A stretch of DNA of 64,000 bases from Liolophura sinensis (lineage: Eukaryota > Mollusca > Polyplacophora > Chitonida > Chitonidae), in contig NC_088301.1 in the NCBI RefSeq assembly GCF_032854445.1, forward strand, positions 16,633,518 to 16,697,517, written 5' to 3'. Positions 31,151 through 42,817 of this stretch are shown here, one piece after another. The notes under the pieces are model-generated. The model saw nothing but the letters and a program-made list of their open reading frames with translations, ran no database searches and was not told where the DNA came from. A program made the translations under genes and the position numbers. Each line of letters opens with the position of its first letter. Within the stretch, counting starts at the first letter, position 1.

Positions 31151-32285
31151 TCTAATTATCCAGAGCAATTGGATGGGAGTGGATTTTTTTTTACAAAAAA
31201 AAAACAAAAAAAAACAGGCCATAAAAAACAGGGCTCCAAAAACAAAACAAAAACGAAAAACAGAAATGGGGAAATTACAGCTTTTTGGAAGTCTGCAAAA
31301 TTTATGAATTTGCTTGTTTAGGAGGGACTTGTTCTCCATTGTCAGTATCACAGCATAAACTGCGGTGAAATTAAACGACGCAGTGCCAATGATCCGTCTA
31401 GTTACTACTAAAGCGGCCCACATCGTGACTGAACTGTGTTGTTACTATTCTGATTCTCGTTGACTGAGGTTTACTCTCTCATGCCTAACCGACTTTAAAA
31501 CTTTAAAAACTCGCTTATATAACAAGTCATTAATCATCATGTCAGCATGAAACCGTGGTGTGTCTGTCTAGTTTCAGACACGAGTGTTGCCAACAAGGAT
31601 AAAGCGTCTGATTAGAACAGCTTGAACCTTATTGTTCATTCTTTCGGGGAGGGGCGAGGGGGGAGGGGGATTTGCACTGGCGTTTTCCGCCTCAATAGGG
31701 GCCAGGCACGCCAGCCATCGCTTGCAGTTCTTTACCTTCAATTCAAATAAAAATTCATTTCATAAGGAAAAAAACTATTTGTAGTTTAATAGATTAAGTC
31801 GCCATAATCATAATAAATCTCATTAGAGCAGGGGGCTTTGACCAATGGCGTCGCCTGCTCGAGTGCAGCACTTGCTGAGCATTAAACACTACTTAAAAAT
31901 TTTTTACATTTCATTTTCTTTGTTTACTCTCAAACCACTGAGGAGCATGGTACGGGCAGTACAACATCATACATACATCATACAGGAGCATTGCGATGTC
32001 AAAATCAGCCGATACAGGCAGAATAGAGACGAAATACTTGCAAATGGAAACGAATTTACAAAGGATAGTGTTGTAACGCATTCATATTTATTCGTAAGCC
32101 TGTCATATACGGAGCGTGGAGATAGTTATCATTTCAAAGATTGTCGTAAACATGACGTCAGCCCTCTGTCGAATTCACCTCTTTCAACACGATGCAATAA
32201 GGAATTTGTTTTAAGGGTTCGGCACAGCTAAGTAAGAACGGGGCTTTACGCAGTAAGTGTTACTTCATACATACAGTGATACCGG
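31151..32285. other. Gene-free stretch
   Basis: An A-rich tract with interruptions lies at 31190-31260. G-rich runs occur near 31645-31675. A 128-codon plus-strand frame at 31845-32231 has no recognisable domain and no shared ancestry with anything else here. Confidence 0.35.
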
Positions 32286-32289
32286 TACC

Positions 32290-32464
32290 ACCGTGACCGA
32301 GGAGTTAGCACGCCAGCACGGCACAGTGACCCAACAGTCTCCCACCAATGCGGTCGCTGTGAGTTTCATGTCTGGCTCTTGCTGGCTTTCTCTCCGTCCG
32401 TACGTGGCAAGGTTTTCCAACAACCTGTGGATGATCTTGCGTCAAATAAAGAGATAAATAAATA
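32290..32464 (+). mobile_element. SINE S1, internally deleted
   Basis: Head GACCGAGGAGTTAGCACGCC, body CAATGCGGTCGCTGTGAGTT and CAACCTGTGGATGATC, then directly GTCAAATAAAGAGATAAATA. The pyrimidine-rich central part and the TATAAGTGAAATATTC block are lost. Confidence 0.75.
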
Positions 32465-32544
32465 CAATGAAATCAAAGTGGGGATAAATCTGTAGATAAA
32501 AACAACCCCTATCCAAGTACAAAGCGATCACATAGCTGGCGTAC

Positions 32545-32585
32545 TAGTGAGTGCTTGGGGTTTAACGTCGTACTCAACAATTCTG
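32545..32585 (-). mobile_element. SINE S2 tail fragment
   Basis: The minus-strand S2 tail GTACGACGTTAAACCCCAAG and CACTCAC is recognisable; nothing else of the element is. Confidence 0.6.
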
Positions 32586-33177
32586 GCGTACTAGGTTTGT
32601 TACATACGTGTATATCTTTAATACTAGTCATTAGTTATAGGGTGAGTGTTACGGCCGAAACTGTCTGTATTATAAGAGATGGCTTGTTCGAAATACACGA
32701 CAGTTTAGCCCCACAAAAAGTAACCAAAAACAGCAGATTTTATTTTACAACAATTTATTAGCTTAACAAGAACAGATAATAAGACTTATACAAATACTAA
32801 AGTACTTAAGTTTAACAAGAGAGGATAGCAGTATCTATACAAATACTAAAGTACTTACGGTGTCAAGTCCAAACGGACGCATATATTCCACAATATATAT
32901 ATATCACACAGGCATAAATGCTCAGAGGCAAATTCACAAGAGGGAAAATCCACAGTATAACTGAGTGTATGACGAAATATACACAAAATTCCACAGACAG
33001 GGTCCGTGTACTAATAAGCACTGTGTACACAAGAGCACGAATCAAATATACAAGCTCGGACTGAACAAGTGCTCGGTGGAGATAGGATATAACAAAGCCA
33101 GAGGCTATAAAGACACCAAAATTCAGCACAAAGGGCCTACTGAAGTAATACACAGCAAAAGCATCCAAGCTCTCAAT
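32586..33177. other. Gene-free stretch
   Basis: A short tandem phrase TATACAAATACTAAAGTACTTA occurs at about 32788-32809 and 32837-32858. No gene is seen. Confidence 0.5.
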
Positions 33178-33268
33178 AATTCTCCTTTCTCCGTTCTCTG
33201 TTCTCTCCTCTCTCCGTTCTCTGTTCTCTGTTCTCTCCGTCTCTCCGTTCTCTGTTCTCTCCGTTTGA
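33178..33268. repeat. Pyrimidine-rich CCGTTCTCTGTTCTCT minisatellite
   Basis: Units of CTCCGTTCTCTGTTCTCT type repeat about six times with variable half-units. The minus-strand frame rich in RTENGE and the plus-strand frame rich in SVLCSL are products of this repeat. Confidence 0.9.
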
Positions 33269-35305
33269 CCTGCTTTCATAGGTCTTATATAGCCTGGTGG
33301 AATTGTCTAGAATAAGAAAATTCCTGAACACTTGATGTAAACAAACAGGCACCGAACTGAGCGCATTCTGGAATATTCTACGGTAGAGGCAGACAGCAGG
33401 CGCTGAACTCAGCGTATGTAAACAGTGGCAAGCTAAATTTATTTCAACGGGTTAAGGTCAGTAGAGGAAAAACGTTTAAAAGTTTGAACTTTCAAAATTC
33501 TGCCATTATTTATGACCCTATGCGCAGTACTTAGAAATTCTTTTCTGTCTAGCACTGTTGCTAATGGGGCAAGCTACGGGTATCCTGTCTGTTACACATC
33601 CGTCCCAAGCTGTTACTACTGTGGTCATATGTGCAATTTTCCTCTTATTTCGCACGTATGGCAATTAACTGAACCTGAACCATGCTGTAGAGAACGAGTA
33701 TCTCAGCTTGATGCTGACAAAAGACAATTCTCAGTTCTTATTCGCGACGAAAACGGCATTTAGGCTTACCCACATCCCACGTCTGTCTAGTGATGGGGAC
33801 TAGCAGAATGGAGTAAAATCAATCAGTGAAGCAGTTCTTCCCCACTTATTGAATTTGACGGAAAAGTGCCCGAGGCAATGGTCTAGTATGTAACATTACT
33901 GTAATCTTCGTCAAACGGATGTTGTTCGCTTTCGGTGGCCAGTTGTGACAATGACATCCGAAATGCAATTAGTCTGGAAGACAGACGCCATGTTATCGCG
34001 ATTTAAAAATACCTCCATCTCTGGGGGATATGACACTTCTTATACGTAAATGGCACCCGTTGGATCTTTGTCAAAAGATTCAATCTTCTGAAAAGTAGTG
34101 GATATTTGACGCTGTACCTATACCCATATATGGCTCTATTAAACTGTACTACAGAGTACAGAATCAGCGGTCAGACTGTTATCGATTTGATGCAAATATT
34201 TAAGATTACTCTTAGGCTTAAAGGAAACAATCGCATCGTCAAACCGGGAAACGCATTTTAGCTTTGGGTGAATTGCTTTTTCGATATATGGATTTGATAT
34301 AGCGTTGCATTTATTTTTAAGTGGATCCTCTCGATCTGACACATACTGAGATACACACGTATAATAAGGCACAGTTTCTCTTCGTGAGCTTCATACAAGG
34401 TTCGCTTTTGTTTCATACTGATATGTATGAGATTCTTCGCTTATTATAATTCTCTTATTTTATCCAACGCAACGAAGTTAAGTGGGGGAGGGGGAGGGGG
34501 GGGGATATACTGGAATTACACCGCCTCTCCGTCTGTCTGCCTGTACACACAATTTTGTCCATGCATCTGTCCCCAAGCCACTGCACAGAAGCGTGCTTAC
34601 GTTTAGTGGCAATCATAATTACTCTCATTTAGGACTTTGCGTATTAGTGCATTTCCATGTTTTCTCTTCCACAAGTACTGAATTTATTTCCATGAATCTT
34701 AGCATACATCTCCCAGATTATCTAAATTTGTGTAAGTATTTTTATGAATAATGTAGTTTAGGTACTTAGTGCAATTATAGATTTTCATATACACTGTATT
34801 CTCATCTGCTTGCCACATTCTTCCATTCAAACTGGATGCACAACTAGTTCAATCAATGCACACCACGAATGGCCCATGAGACATTCTGTATGAAGCCAAA
34901 CTAAGCTACATGACGTCCTGTCATTTCGTTTTAGGTATTCTTTTATTTTTGGAAATGGAGGAGGATGTAAGAGGGTATTTCGGACATACGAGTTCTAGTT
35001 TAATGAGTGACGACTCGTTTCTCTGAAGCGTATATCACAAATCACGAAACAAACCAAACTGGTGTCTACTCTCTTAACGAAGACACTACAAGAAGTACAG
35101 TCAGTTTTAAAAAAGAGCTTCAGTGCAACTGAAAAAAATTCTTGCGTTAACTGTTTGTAGATCTTTAAAAACTCCAAATTGAAGATTTAGGGGCTATATT
35201 TACTGGTCAAGTATGCAGAAGCTCAAATACATGGACTGTATGAGGACAGGGATCTGGGATTTCTTCACTCTCCATTTCCTCGCAAAAAATTGAATTGATA
35301 GAATT
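33269..35305. other. Gene-free stretch
   Basis: Minus-strand frame 34139-34372 is open for 77 codons, with no domain recognised. A G-rich run lies at 34483-34504. Otherwise nothing is seen. Confidence 0.35.
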
Positions 35306-36340
35306 TCATCACTAATTGTATCAGTGTTGAACAAAGCTGGTCGCCGCAACATTAACGTCAAAGGCAACGAAGTCTTCTTCACTTCAGCTACATATAAGGG
35401 TTACCATTCATGGGGTATTTCGTTGTTCATTGAGCTGCTTGAGTTTCTCTTTAATAACATCTATGTAAAATTCGAGGAAACCATATACCAACACTGTATA
35501 GTTATTCCGATGTATACCAAGTGTGCCCTCCCTTTGACTGACTTATACCTGTTCTCGTATGAATACGACTATGTGCAGAAACTATTAAGGAGTATCCCTC
35601 ACCAGGCCCAATCTTGCTCATTCACTAAAGACTCTCCTGGTACCTCCTGTCTGGACCTATATTTTACAAAAACCAATATGGTTTCCCCTGTAGCAGACTG
35701 TAGGACAAGGGAGATACATGTAGTTTCAATTTTGACATTGTAAGTTATCATTACTGGCACAACGATGTATGTCGCCTTGTATCATTCGTTCGAAACCGCG
35801 TGTTGTGTGACGATTTCCATCAACGTCATAAGTTATTACTTCAAAAACTAGTGTGTCAAGGTTATTCAATCGCAGGCCTTCACTTCAAGTTTCGTAAGTT
35901 TCACAATGAGTATTATTCTGTTGTAAGTAGATGTAAACAGAGCGTTTATGTCTAATTCCGCTTAACTCGGGGCTAGGGGCTGTTTGTTTGTCGTGTTGAA
36001 ATAGATTTGCATATATGAACAGTTGCAATCAAATCGCAACTGAGATACATATTTTATTATGGACAACTTATATTCCAGCATGTTACACGATTTGAATACT
36101 GATTTCACTCAGTGACCTAGAACATACATTACGTCTTTCCCACATCATTGAAAACTGTTTACCGCTTCTGTTTGTATGATTCCGCCCTGTTTTCATTCTT
36201 CATATACATTCTTACTTCTTCAGCAGTTTGTGTTAAATGTCGTTTTGGGAATCAGCCTTGCGATTATTGACCCGAAGCGTCATTATTGGTTGACGGCTGA
36301 TATACAAATGTCTGTTTCGACGCACAGATTCTACTATATA
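35306..36340 (+). pseudogene. PLE-5: RT fragment with in-frame loss of the YIDD box
   Basis: Homology starts at the LIVSVLNKAGRR phrase and runs through EVFFTSATYKGYHSW, ELLEFLFNNIYVKF and VIPMYTKCALPLTDLYLFSYEYDY. At SFTK the sequence jumps to DSPGTSCLDLY, removing the roughly 33 codons that carry YIDD and LALNN. A later frameshift separates the C-terminus (RLVSFVRNRVLCDDF, HKLLLQKLVCQGYS, to about 35957). The 3' region to about 36340 keeps the CTTGCGATTATTGACC box. It cannot encode an active RT. The deletion end point coincides with the 5' ends of PLE-3 and PLE-4. Confidence 0.75.
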
Positions 36341-36547
36341 CGAACGCTCTCAATCAGTTCAAAGCGCAACTGTTTTTGTAATCGGCCTAGAAACGATTCA
36401 CGGAATACAAGTTTGAAATTGGAATTGAATGTTATGTCTAGAATATCGAGTTTTTTGATTGTATCATTGATCATTGTTGATTTCTTCCCTGAATTATTAC
36501 CAGCTTTATATGACTGTCTACACATGATCTCTTACATCTTCTTTTTG

Positions 36548-36849
36548 GAACTGGTGTTTTATGTTGTTTTGTACACGAGCCATGAGATCATGGACTAGGA
36601 ACTGGTGTTCTATGTTGTTTTGTAAATGCGTCATGAATGTATTAACTAGGAACCGGTGTTCTATGTTGTTTTGTAAACGGGTGATGTGTTCATTAACTAG
36701 GAACTGGTGTTCTATGTTGTTTTGTAAACGGGTGATGTGTTCATTAACTAGGAACTGGTGTTCTATGTTGTTTTGTAAATGGATCATGAATGTATTGACT
36801 GGGAACTTGTGCTCTAGGTTGTTTCGTAAACGGGTGATGACTAGGAATT
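36548..36849 (+). repeat. 51-bp minisatellite, six units
   Basis: Units start at 36548, 36599, 36650, 36701, 36752 and 36803 (the last partial). The pattern is GAACTGGTGTTCTATGTTGT followed by TTTGTAAACGGGTGATG and TTAACTAG. Units 3 and 4 differ at one base. Because 51 is a multiple of three, one frame on each strand stays open through the array. The plus-strand product has a 17-residue period (MLFCKRVMCSLTRNWCS), and the minus strand has one containing NNIEHQFLVN. No cassette or spacer structure makes this a CRISPR. Confidence 0.9.
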
Positions 36850-38865
36850 CCCTTTCATTGTTTACGGGTAGTATAAGAATCTCAGGCTTTACGCTAAGAT
36901 AAATATATAAACGATTTTGGGATGCTAGACAAGAAGTGAATCAAATTATTATACTAGCCTGTCCCTGTGTTATGCTTGACAAAAAAAGCCAGACTTTTTC
37001 AGGTCGTGGCGTTCCTTGACCGAAGGAACCCAGTTGCTACGAACTATTTCATATCGGGCAATGGTCAGTAGTTTCCTCAACTTCGGTCGAGTGTCCCTTT
37101 GCATAGTCTACTTTCCTCCGAACTGCGTCTGTTTAAAACTCCAAAACTGAGTAAATCAAAGAGGCCAGTCCCAGCTGGTGCATGGTAAATGATATGGAAA
37201 TGTTATAAAAATAACTGGCCTCCGCTTTGCAACGTATAACTGTCAACTTTGTATGCACCTGGGCAAGAAACGAGAACTAACGTTCCCGTTGACGACAAGG
37301 CATTCGAAGATGCGAACATAAAACGACGTAACCAGCAGGGTGGTATTCTTCCTGTGCTATCGAGGAAGGAGCTATACAAAGACGAGGGAATGGATCGTTT
37401 AAGACGGTGGCGTCACTTTCAGACGTATTAATTACCGGCTCCGTTTTACCGTAACGTTTAAGTGTGGGTTCTCTTGATGTGCAGATAAACGGAAGTGTGA
37501 GAAAGCTAATACTCTTTCAATTTTTAGATAGTGGTGCAGGGTAATATACCTAGCAGGGTGGGGGTGGCGGTGGGGTGGGGGTGGGGGTGGTGATTTCTTC
37601 ATTATTTATCGTACCGGTATATATTTCCCTTGGTCATATTGGGTGCAGGTAGGCTAACTGTGATTTGCGGATACATGTTTGTTAGCCGAATACTGGATGT
37701 CATAGTTGAAACTCCGAGATGGTGTTGATTCAGTGTATCACGAATTGTAAAAGTTTTTGGCATGGGATAAGGTGCAGTTGTGGAACTGGCTTCTTACTGC
37801 TCACATTTGGGCCGTCAATCTATAGGTAGATTGGACAAAATGCATATTGGTTGTCTAGATTATGAGGCCGGCTTACAAGGCTAAATAATGCTTATTAGGC
37901 CGAATTAAATTAAACGGGGTAGCCGACTGTCAGTCACATGCATACACGTGCTCTAGGGAACTACGTACCGTGAAGTGCTTAAATTTCGGGGATTTTACGG
38001 TCAAAAACAACAAAAACAAAAATAATTGCAGCATAAAAGATATCCTATATTGAATCATATACTACAGGTGGTGGTAATAATGAAGTGAAATCTTTGCCAG
38101 GGTGACGGGAGTCGCGCTAAAAATGCCCGACGGTCCAGCTAATTTTTTAACACCATTGAAGGGAAGTTATGATTTAAATATGTACCAAATCTGGTGCTAA
38201 GGCTTGATGGGTATTAAAAAAAGTGAGAGTTCATTCTTCTTTAGTTTATTCGTCTTTAGTTTAATCATCCTTTACTATGCCTGAAAAGTGAAAGAAAAGT
38301 AGATATCAAAAGTAGATACATGTTGGCTTCTAATGAATGTCGCTCTGATACACGCTATCCTATTGGCTGTATCTCTCCTGTGGTCCAATAAGTGAGCTTC
38401 TAACACACTGTGAAGTGTGTACAACAAAACAATGGTCGTTTGACAACTACGGCAATGTTTGCGGTTTCTGACCTGCTTCAGAGGACAATTAGAACTGAAA
38501 ACCCTGTTACGGGTGTGTAGCCAGTCTGTTTCCAGAGTAGGGTAGCATTTGACCTGAAAACAGTGGAAACGTACTTCAAATGATAGTTGTCAGTAAAACC
38601 TGTGATGTACTAACGCCCCCTTCGTGTTCATGTGAATGTGCCTTTAGTGATAAGTATAGGCCATCATAATGCTGTTCAGGTTGTAGGCCGGATAATCTTT
38701 ATCTCCCTACATAGCCTATGTTCAGGTCTTCCATTTTTTTTTAAAAACAACAGTCTGCATTATATGGTTATAAAGAAATGATTAAGCCTTTTGCAGAGAT
38801 GCATTTGTTCGGTATAATGTATATACCACATTGGACAAACTGTATTAAAATTACGACTTCAAAGG
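36850..38865. other. Gene-free stretch
   Basis: One 60-codon plus-strand frame (37249-37431) is charged and GC-richer than its surroundings but unrecognised. A G-run GGGTGGGGTGGGGGTGGGGG-type tract lies at about 37555-37592 and could form a G-quadruplex. Nothing else is seen. Confidence 0.35.
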
Positions 38866-38867
38866 GA

Positions 38868-38990
38868 AAGTCAGTTGGTTAGCGCGCTAGCACAGTGTAA
38901 TGACCCAGGAGTCTCTCACCAATGCGGTTACTGTGAGTTCAAGTCCACCTCATGCTGGCTTCCTCTCCGGTCGTAAGTGGGAAGGCCTTC
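38868..38990 (+). mobile_element. SINE S1, head half
   Basis: TCAGTTGGTTAGCGCGCTAG, CAATGACCCAGGAGTCTCTC-like text, GTGAGTTCAAGTCCACCTC and TGCTGGCTTCCTCTCCGG are present. It stops at GTAAGTGGGAAGGCC. Confidence 0.85.
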
Positions 38991-39048
38991 CTGTGGACTG
39001 AGATGAAATGACTGCATGTATTGTTCATGACTACGCCTTATTCTGTGA

Positions 39049-39230
39049 ACAGTATTTATTTATTTGATCGGTGTTTTATGCCATACTCAAGAACATTTCA
39101 TATTTACAACTGTGTTTAGCATTGTGGTGCAGGTTGCTGTCAAGACCTTTCCTCGTACGGCTGTAGAGGAAACCAGCATGAGCTGGACGAACTCATAGCG
39201 ACCAGTTGGTGGGAAGCTCTTGGGTGCTAT
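39049..39230 (-). mobile_element. SINE S1, internally deleted
   Basis: Minus strand: CCCACCAACTGGTCGCTATG, CCAGCTCATGCTGGTTTCC, GACAGCAACCTGC, then a direct join to ACCACAATGCTAAACAC, TTCTTGAGTATGGCATAAAAC and AAATAAATA. Confidence 0.8.
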
Positions 39231-39324
39231 ATATTTGCATGAACGCTAGCTTCAAAATAAAATCAACACACACATAAAACAAAAAGTTTCTGGACACTCC
39301 TTATGCTGCACAAGAACACCGTAA

Positions 39325-39487
39325 GCCTATTTTGAGTAATCCTCGACCAGTGACGTCTAATAAATTGCAATTAACATCACAACAATTTTTTTCCTAATTC
39401 TGGGCTGTAGAGGCCGTACTTCACCAGTTACGTGTGATCATTCAACTATCACACTGTCGTCGCTGCTTTGGTTTTACTCTCCAAAGT
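39325..39487 (-). repeat. R1, internally deleted
   Basis: Minus-strand anchors: AGTAAAACCAAAGCAGCGAC, AATGATCACACGTAACTGG, GATGTTAATTGCAATTTATT and CACTGGTCGAGGATTACTC. The CTGTTCATG middle is missing. Confidence 0.7.
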
Positions 39488-39562
39488 TTCCTCTCACCAT
39501 TGTCGTATAAGTAAAATATTCTATGTGTACTGTTTAAAACCCGGATCAAATAAATAAATAAA
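39488..39562 (+). mobile_element. SINE S1, 3' tail
   Basis: TCGTATAAGTAAAATATTCT, TTTAAAACCCGGATCAAA and TAAATAAATAAAG; body absent. Confidence 0.65.
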
Positions 39563-39711
39563 GATATTCTGAGAAACTATCATCGGATGAAAATTCATTA
39601 ATCCTCACTATATGCAGCATTCAACTTTCAGAAAAGATACTACCTCGGTTTTTGCTTGAGAACGGTAATAAACATATAGATAAATGTTTAACCGGTGAAT
39701 TTTCAATGTTG

Positions 39712-39766
39712 TTTTCGTCACGATATGGCCGAAATATTGCCAATGTGGCGTTAAGCCATAATTATT
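39712..39766 (+). mobile_element. S3 tail fragment
   Basis: CACGATATGGCCGAAATATT, then GCCAATGTGGCGTTAAGCC, recurs at 42188-42252. It looks like the 3' tail of a third SINE family; no head is present. Confidence 0.55.
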
Positions 39767-40737
39767 CCTTCAGTGTTGTTTAAAGACACATTGTACTGTC
39801 ATTTTAGACGTCATCTGCATACAGTTGAGACTTTCAGACGTCCACTGATGTGTATCTGGCACTGAATGAACAATTCAATGTTCAGTTTTATCCGGGGTTT
39901 CCCTTCGACCATCAGCTCAATCAAGTCACTGTGTGTAGAAACATGGCCGAAAGATGACCTTTTTGACTGATTCACTTCCCCTTGTGGTCTAGACGACGGG
40001 AGATGTTCAGCGAACTTAAAGTGTTATTGTGTTGCGGAATTGTGTCGTAATTACGCCGCCAACCATGTAACTATCGTTAGAAAAGAAGGTCGCTCATGCA
40101 TTTGGTTTACTAGAATTAAAATTCGCTTTCACCCCCATCGTATTATTTATATGTGGGATCCACGAGCAAACGTTGCATTCTGGGCATCTTATAGCTGCCT
40201 CCTTTGCATGTCGGGCGGACAGTTTAGACCAGTGGTAGATATCCCCTTGTAATTCTCTTAATTGATATTTTTCGGAAAACATAGGCCAAGGAGTTTTAAT
40301 TAAGAGTCAGAAGGAACTCATTTATGTATTTAGCTGAACCAGCTCAAAGCGCTGTGAGTTTCTTTCAGCCTTATGTCCCTTTAGCGCCATGTTCACGGTC
40401 AGTATTAGAGGGTAGAAGAAGTCTCGAGGTAAACCACCGGCAAGTCACATACAAAATTTTCCAGGTAACACGTACTACTTTGGGTGCAATAGTGGTGGAC
40501 GTCATTTGGTCTCCAACATATGTATGGCTGTGTAAGGGCGACATACACACATTCAGGTGTTGTAGTTTTGACTAACCCCATTGTCGCATATATGTGTCTT
40601 CATTTTCACTGCAGCCAAAGGTAATAGTTTTGCAGAATTTTACTTATACTAGGGCGTTAATTTATTAATGTACTTCATAAGTAGGACCAAAGATCACCGT
40701 GCAACTGGTTTAATGCTAAGGCTACTCAATTTTTTGC
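39767..40737. other. Gene-free stretch
   Basis: Two short plus-strand frames (40040-40252, 40324-40575) are open but not recognised. Confidence 0.35.
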
Positions 40738-40896
40738 CCTACGTGGGAAGGTCTGCAGCAACCTGTGGATGATCGTGGGTTTCCCCGGGCTGTACACGTT
40801 TTCCTTTTACCATAATGCTAGCACCAGGATGTTAGCTTATAAGTGAAATATTCTTGAGCACGAGGCAAAACACCAATGAAATAAATAAGTAAATAC
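40738..40896 (+). mobile_element. SINE S1, 3' half
   Basis: It starts at CTACGTGGGAAGGTCTGC and continues CAACCTGTGGATGATCGTGG, TTTCCCCGGGCTG, ACCATAATGCTAG, AAGTGAAATATTCTTGAGCA and CACCAATGAAATAAATAAG. Confidence 0.85.
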
Positions 40897-41330
40897 CTAA
40901 TTTGTTGAGCGATGTCGTAGACCACTAAGACAATGTTAAAAAACAAGAAGTGCCGTTTTTACGGCCCCTCGCGTCTTTCTCCACGCTCAACATATCGGAA
41001 GCGACCCACAGGTTTACAAGAGCATGTGCCAAAATTCGCAATAAAATGTCACGGTCGTCCTTGATTGTAATCGTGGGTTTCATATGAAATACATATTCTC
41101 GTTTATTCCATATAAATGCTAGGTATTCTCGGCATTTTAACAATTTAGGGTCGACACATAGCCGGCATCCCTATTATATGTATTGCTCCACATCTCACGT
41201 GATTGATCTAACCTGTAGCATAACGCTAGTGAGACTGATCATCAGCAGTCGCCAGCGGCAACGCATCTGCCCACGGCGTTAACAGACAAAGAGGCTTGCC
41301 GAAGCACCTGTTGACCTACATAGACCAGGA
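40897..41330. other. Gene-free stretch
   Basis: Nothing recognised. It lies directly upstream of the candidate GPCR leader exon and would contain its promoter. Confidence 0.3.
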
Positions 41331-41540
41331 GACACTCTCAGATCACGAGCTACTTCAGCCAATGAAAACCGGATTCTTAAGCCGTTATTTCCTTTTGATA
41401 CGGAACTGGCTGGTTGCAAGCTTACTTTTATGGTCTTCTTCAGAAGGCACGCACTCCTGTTCGGGTTATTCCTAAAACGTTTACACACGTTTATAGCAAT
41501 GCGGATACCTTCTCTTGCTACACCTTGCCGAGACTTACAG
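41331..41540 (+). other. Candidate 5' leader exon of the GPCR gene (3' border only)
   Basis: CTTACAG at 41540 is followed by GTAAGG, a strong donor on the same strand as the GPCR. The next good acceptor downstream is TTTTTTCCAG at 43049, just before the receptor's start exon. Pairing them would make a 1509-bp intron holding S3, R1 and S1 copies. The 5' end of the exon is not defined and 41331 is only nominal. The link rests on splice-site quality alone. Confidence 0.25.
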
Positions 41541-42187
41541 GTAAGGATGGATTTACAGAACCGTCGTGCATAGCTGTTGATAAAAATTGCTTATGGATAT
41601 CTTTAGCTTTATTTATTATTGGCTGTCTTAAGCTAGAGATTCTAAAAACGATAGCTCGCCTCTATAATTGGCTGCAATATTACTGAGGTCTCGTTCATTC
41701 TAACGCCGTTGTCATGTCATACATGAGAGCCTAGTGTTTGGTTATCATGATCAAAATCTAATGCGTCATGAGATAGGACTTCATAAACGTGTTAGAAGTT
41801 GCATATTGTTATGCATTTGCTCACCAACCAAATTCTACCTGCCACTAAAAAAATTAAGTTGTTTTTGCAAGTAGCACGAAAGCAGAACTGGGTGTGAGTT
41901 AAAGCAATGTTTGCGAAAGCAAATGATGTTAGTTTTACGACAAAGCTTTTTCGCATTTTCTCGCACGAGACCAATAAATGTAATGTGAGAATATACTTAA
42001 CACATATAAATGTAATGATATTCTTCTTGAGTACGGATATACATATATATTTATACATGTACTATAACCCTGGTTTTTAAATCTTTTTTTTCTTTTATAC
42101 GATTTTAAACATGTCTGTACTTTTTGTTTTACTTTTGGTGGTCATATTATCATATCGAAAACCTTAACCGTCTCGCGTTTTCACCTT

Positions 42188-42300
42188 GTTCTCGCCACGA
42201 TATGGCTGAAATATTGCCGATGTGACGTTAAGCCATAATCATTCATTCATTCATTTTTGAGTACGGTGTAAACATCAATGAAAAATTATATTAAATAAAG
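42188..42300 (+). mobile_element. S3 tail joined to an S1-like tail
   Basis: CTCGCCACGATATGGCTGAA, ATATTGCCGATGTGACGTTAAGCC and CATTCATTCATTCA are followed by TTTTGAGTACGGTGTAAACA and a TCAATG S1-like ending. It is a composite of two repeat ends. Confidence 0.5.
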
Positions 42301-42372
42301 TAGATCTGTACTAAATATATATCGTTTATGCAGAAGCACAATATAATTAGGATTTATAAAATAAAGAGAAAA

Positions 42373-42600
42373 AACAGTGCCGACGACGGTGTGACAGTTG
42401 GCAGATGGTAACACGTAACCGATGAAGTACAGCCATTTCTCAGTTTACCTTAGTTACATTCTTATTCTAACTGTTCATGTAAATGTACAAAGAGTAGCAA
42501 ATTACACACCACTAGCACACGGCTTAAACAGAATGGGGTAAAAAGGGAAGTGATGGTAATTAAAATTGATTAGACGTCACAGGTCTAGAAGACAGTTTTA
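42373..42600 (+). repeat. R1, near full length
   Basis: GACAGTTGGCAGATGGTAACACGTAACCG, TTCTTATTCTAACTGTTCATGTAAATG, CACTAGCACACGGCTTAAACAG, TGATGGTAATTAAAATTGATT and ACAGGTCTAGAAGA occur in order. Confidence 0.75.
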
Positions 42601-42817
42601 TTGCTATACCATATCTGTAGCTACCGCCCTTGCTTCTACGTCAGTCAGGACAGAATCTAGTCTAGAAAGGGTAAATACGATCTGATGATGTCTAACCGTG
42701 CTTCGCCGATAAATTAAACTGCACCTGATTTAATTGCAAATGTGTGACGGCTGTCAAGAATTGGATCTACATGTAGATCGCCTTGGCCCTAAACATGTTG
42801 TGGGGAACTCCATGGGT

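Noticed and set aside
31845-32231. 128-codon plus-strand ORF as a gene
   Set aside because: No motif, no splice context and no sign of codon bias; length is within what random AT-rich DNA gives in 64 kb.
32863-33315. Repetitive ORFs of 138 and 116 codons on opposite strands
   Set aside because: Most of their length is translation of the CCGTTCTCTGTTCTCT minisatellite.
36176-36598. 140-codon plus-strand ORF with hydrophobic stretch
   Set aside because: Its first part is the non-coding 3' region of PLE-5 and the last part enters the 51-bp minisatellite. The conserved LNVV/LAIID portion is reported as a finding instead.
36548-36849. CRISPR-like array
   Set aside because: Units are contiguous 51-mers with no unique spacers, in eukaryotic DNA.
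37249-37431. 60-codon charged ORF as a gene
   Set aside because: Composition is suggestive, but there is no homology I recognise and no splice or poly(A) context; left inside the gene-free interval.
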